A stretch of DNA of 7,350 nucleotides from Pseudomonadota bacterium (GTDB lineage Bacteria; Pseudomonadota; Alphaproteobacteria; Rhizobiales; Xanthobacteraceae), in contig JAJYAH010000342.1 of the NCBI GenBank assembly GCA_021779635.1, positions 1 through 7,350 on the forward strand. The letters are read 5' to 3'. Positions 5,646 through 7,350 of the stretch are shown piece by piece. Numbering within the stretch: position 1 is the first letter of the stretch; every line of letters starts with the position of its first letter. Made by a program: the position numbers and the translations under genes. The notes under the pieces are model-generated. The model ran no database searches. It saw only the letters and a program-made list of their open reading frames with translations, and had not been told where the DNA came from.

Positions 5646-7166
5646 TCACTTCGCCTTCGCGTAGATATCCGAATAGGCATCGCGCAGAATGTTCTTCTGC
5701 ACCTTGCCCATCGCATTGCGCGGCAATTCGTCGACGACGAACACCCGCTTCGGCATCTTGAATTTCGCAAGCCGGCCGTCGAGCGCTTTGAGCACCGAGG
5801 CCTCATCGACGCCGGCGCCCTTATTGCAGACCACCACCGCGGTTACGCCCTCGCCGAAATCCGCGTGCGGAACGCCGATCACGGCGGATTCGATCACGCC
5901 CGGCATCGCGTCGATCTCGCTCTCGATTTCCTTCGGGTAGACGTTGAAGCCGCCGGAAATCACCAGATCCTTGCCGCGGCCGAGAATATGCACATAGCCG
6001 CGGGCGTCGATCTTGCCGAGATCGCCGGTGACGAAAAATCCGTCGTCGCGGAATTCGGACCTGGTCTTTTCCGGCATCCGCCAATAGCCCTTGAAAACAT
6101 TCGGACCCTTGACCTCGATCATGCCGACGGTCTCGCGCGCCAGTTCCTTTCCGGTTTCGGGATCGGTCACGCGCACGGTGACGCCGGGCAGGGCATGGCC
6201 GACGGCGCCGGGCACGCGGTCCCCGTCATAGGGGTTCGACGTATTCATATTGGTCTCGGTCATCCCGTAGCGTTCGAGCACGGCATGGCCGGTGCGCGCG
6301 GCCCATTCTCGATGGGTGTCGGCGAGCAGCGGCGCCGAGCCGGAAATGAACAACCTCATATGCCGGGTGGATTCGCGGGTGAGCGCCGGGCTTTGCAGCA
6401 GCCGCGTGTAGAAGGTCGGCACGCCCATCAGCACGGTGGCGCGCGCCATCAGCTTGATGATCAGGTCGGGGTCGAATTTCGGCAGGAAGATCATCGAGGC
6501 GCGGGCGAACAGCGTGACGTTGCTGGCCACGAACAATCCGTGGGTGTGATAGATCGGCAGCGCGTGGATCAGTACGTCCTTGCTGGTGAAGCGCCAATAG
6601 TCGACCAGGCTCAGCGAATTCGATGCCAGATTGTCATGCGTCAGCATCGCGCCCTTGGAACGGCCGGTGGTGCCGGAGGTGTAAAGGATGGCCGCGAGGT
6701 CGTCATTGTTCCGGGCGACGGTCGCAAACTCCGGCTTGGCTTTTGCGGCGGCCTCGGTCAGCGATCCCTTGCCGTCGGCGCCGAGCGTCATGATCCCAGC
6801 GCGGACCTTTGCGGCAATGGCGCCAATGCCCTCAGCCCTGGCGGGATCGCACACCACCATCGACGGCTCGGCGTCGGTGATGAAATATTCGAGCTCGTTC
6901 AGCGTGTAGGCGGTGTTGAGCGGCAGATATACCGCGCCGGCGCGCACCACCGCGAGATAGAGCACGAGACCCGGCACCGATTTTTCGGTTTGCGCGGCGA
7001 CGCGATCGCCCGGTTTGACGCCGCTCGACACCAGCAGGTTCGCCATCTGACCGGCACGCGCGATCAGGTCGCCATAGCTGATCTGCTGGCCGTCGATCGT
7101 TTCGATCGCAAGCCGGGTTGGATCGTCAAGACCGTCGAACAGGCGGGAGAACAGGTTGGCGTTCAT
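5646..7166 (-). CDS. matB: Malonyl-CoA synthetase (malonate-CoA ligase)
   Basis: ATP-dependent acyl-CoA synthetase of the ANL superfamily: malonate + ATP + CoA gives malonyl-CoA + AMP + PPi. It has 506 residues. Motifs in order: phosphate loop YTSGTTGRSKG (162-172), HTHG (207-210), RYGMTET (299-305), TGDLG with Asp382, hinge region GRGKDLVISGG with Arg397, and the C-terminal PRNAMGK with catalytic Lys488. The sequence agrees over its length with the R. palustris MatB I remember, including YWRFT, THREW and NPYDGDRVPGAVG, so malonate is favoured over longer acids. In R. palustris that lysine is reported as an acetylation site controlling activity. The start at 7166 fits the family N-terminus MNANLFSRLFD, though the Shine-Dalgarno is poor. 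The gene appears monocistronic; no malonyl-CoA decarboxylase or malonate transporter is in view. Confidence 0.93.
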   Translation of the reverse strand: MNANLFSRLFDGLDDPTRLAIETIDGQQISYGDLIARAGQMANLLVSSGVKPGDRVAAQTEKSVPGLVLYLAVVRAGAVYLPLNTAYTLNELEYFITDAEPSMVVCDPARAEGIGAIAAKVRAGIMTLGADGKGSLTEAAAKAKPEFATVARNNDDLAAILYTSGTTGRSKGAMLTHDNLASNSLSLVDYWRFTSKDVLIHALPIYHTHGLFVASNVTLFARASMIFLPKFDPDLIIKLMARATVLMGVPTFYTRLLQSPALTRESTRHMRLFISGSAPLLADTHREWAARTGHAVLERYGMTETNMNTSNPYDGDRVPGAVGHALPGVTVRVTDPETGKELARETVGMIEVKGPNVFKGYWRMPEKTRSEFRDDGFFVTGDLGKIDARGYVHILGRGKDLVISGGFNVYPKEIESEIDAMPGVIESAVIGVPHADFGEGVTAVVVCNKGAGVDEASVLKALDGRLAKFKMPKRVFVVDELPRNAMGKVQKNILRDAYSDIYAKAK

Positions 7167-7186
7167 GATGGTTTTCTGGGGTGCAT

Positions 7187-7196
7187 TGATGCATCA
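7187..7196. promoter_or_regulatory. Perfect palindrome TGATGCATCA upstream of matB
   Basis: A 10-bp perfect palindrome 20 nt upstream of the matB ATG, with partial symmetry beyond it (ATTGATGCATCATT, 7185-7198). It could be an operator for a GntR-type regulator, since malonate genes in rhizobia are controlled by MatR of that family. It does not match an operator that I can recall with certainty, so this is inference from position and symmetry. Confidence 0.25.
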
Positions 7197-7240
7197 TTCC
7201 GTTGGGCGGTCGCGGCCCTCAGGCTGTGTAATCTAGACGA

Positions 7241-7258
7241 CCGATTCCATGAAATCGG
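7241..7258. promoter_or_regulatory. Inverted repeat CCGATT/AATCGG in the matB upstream region
   Basis: Perfect 6-bp arms, 7241-7246 and 7253-7258, flank a 6-base centre containing CATG. It lies between matB and the larger dyad to the right, in the interval where divergent promoters would be. No clear sigma-70 promoter is readable; TAGATT near 7231-7236 on the minus strand is a weak -10 candidate for matB. Confidence 0.25.
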
Positions 7259-7287
7259 CATTGATGGAACTGGAAGGGTGTTGGCGG

Positions 7288-7319
7288 ATTCCTCATTTGC
7301 AGTTGGCTGAATGAGGAAT
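7288..7319 (+). promoter_or_regulatory. 10-bp perfect inverted repeat that could mask a Shine-Dalgarno
   Basis: ATTCCTCATT (7288-7297) and AATGAGGAAT (7310-7319) are perfect complements around a 12-base loop. The right arm contains GAGGA (7313-7317), which is spaced 8 nt from an ATG at 7326. In a plus-strand transcript the stem would pair this ribosome site with UUCCUCA, a layout typical of translational switches or RNA thermometers. It could equally be a DNA operator for the divergent matB promoter or the terminator of something outside the window. The arms are certain; the function is inferred. Confidence 0.45.
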
Positions 7320-7325
7320 GGCATC

Positions 7326-7350
7326 ATGGCAAGATGGCGGCAAGCGATCG
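7326..7350 (+). CDS. Possible start of a divergent gene, first 8 codons only
   Basis: ATG at 7326 follows TGAGGA with 8-nt spacing, a very good plus-strand Shine-Dalgarno. The frame stays open to the window end and reads MARWRQAI. Eight codons are too few to identify a family. It would be divergent from matB. The ATG at 7318 overlaps the same ribosome site and is therefore unlikely as a start. Confidence 0.3.

Noticed and set aside
5865..7310. Plus-strand open frame of 481 codons antisense to matB
   Set aside because: It mirrors matB codon by codon, is rich in Gly/Ala/Arg/His as high-GC shadows are, has no recognisable motif, and matB itself is unambiguous.
1..7350. tRNA, rRNA, CRISPR array, insertion sequence or riboswitch
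   Set aside because: I looked for regularly spaced repeats, transposase motifs, cloverleaf arms and known riboswitch cores and saw none. The only repeats are the intergenic palindromes listed.

Overview
The window looks like chromosomal DNA from a Bradyrhizobium/Rhodopseudomonas-type alphaproteobacterium (family Nitrobacteraceae). The reasons are high GC in the core genes, sdhCDAB gene order, a malonyl-CoA synthetase very close to what I remember of the R. palustris enzyme (including the acetylatable lysine at residue 488), and two intergenic palindromic repeat types that I recognise from Bradyrhizobium genomes. This assignment comes from memory of those families; no search was run. All confident genes are on the minus strand, so transcription runs from high to low coordinates.

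Layout by coordinate. (1) 1-3146: the succinate dehydrogenase operon sdhC-sdhD-sdhA-sdhB. sdhB is cut by the window edge after 125 codons. sdhC and sdhD overlap by 4 bp, sdhD and sdhA are 19 nt apart, and sdhA and sdhB are separated by 104 nt that hold a palindromic repeat. (2) 3147-3557: non-coding. It holds the sdh leader with a hairpin, a weak candidate promoter, a candidate operator, and a composite palindromic repeat that runs into the stop codon of the next gene. (3) 3558-5110: a compact cyclic-di-GMP operon in the order PilZ protein, 56-residue CxC/CxxC microprotein, HD-GYP protein. The first two genes overlap by 4 bp. Just upstream lies a short reading frame resembling only the N-terminus of a DUF2336 protein, probably a gene remnant. 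(4) 5346-5645: 300 non-coding bases. (5) 5646-7166: matB, malonyl-CoA synthetase. (6) 7167-7350: matB upstream region with three dyads. The largest has 10-bp perfect arms and would hide the Shine-Dalgarno sequence of a possible plus-strand gene starting near 7326.

How the parts work together. Sdh complex II oxidises succinate to fumarate and feeds electrons to quinone. MatB activates malonate, a classical inhibitor of succinate dehydrogenase, to malonyl-CoA. The closeness of the two is suggestive but may be chance. The block between them carries a c-di-GMP receptor domain (PilZ) and a c-di-GMP phosphodiesterase domain (HD-GYP). It is less GC-rich than its flanks in the stretches I counted, and it is bordered by repeats and a truncated gene. 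It therefore reads as an accessory cassette placed between housekeeping genes. The least described parts are the Cys-rich microprotein tied to PilZ and HD-GYP, the DUF2336 fragment, and the SD-masking dyad at the right end.
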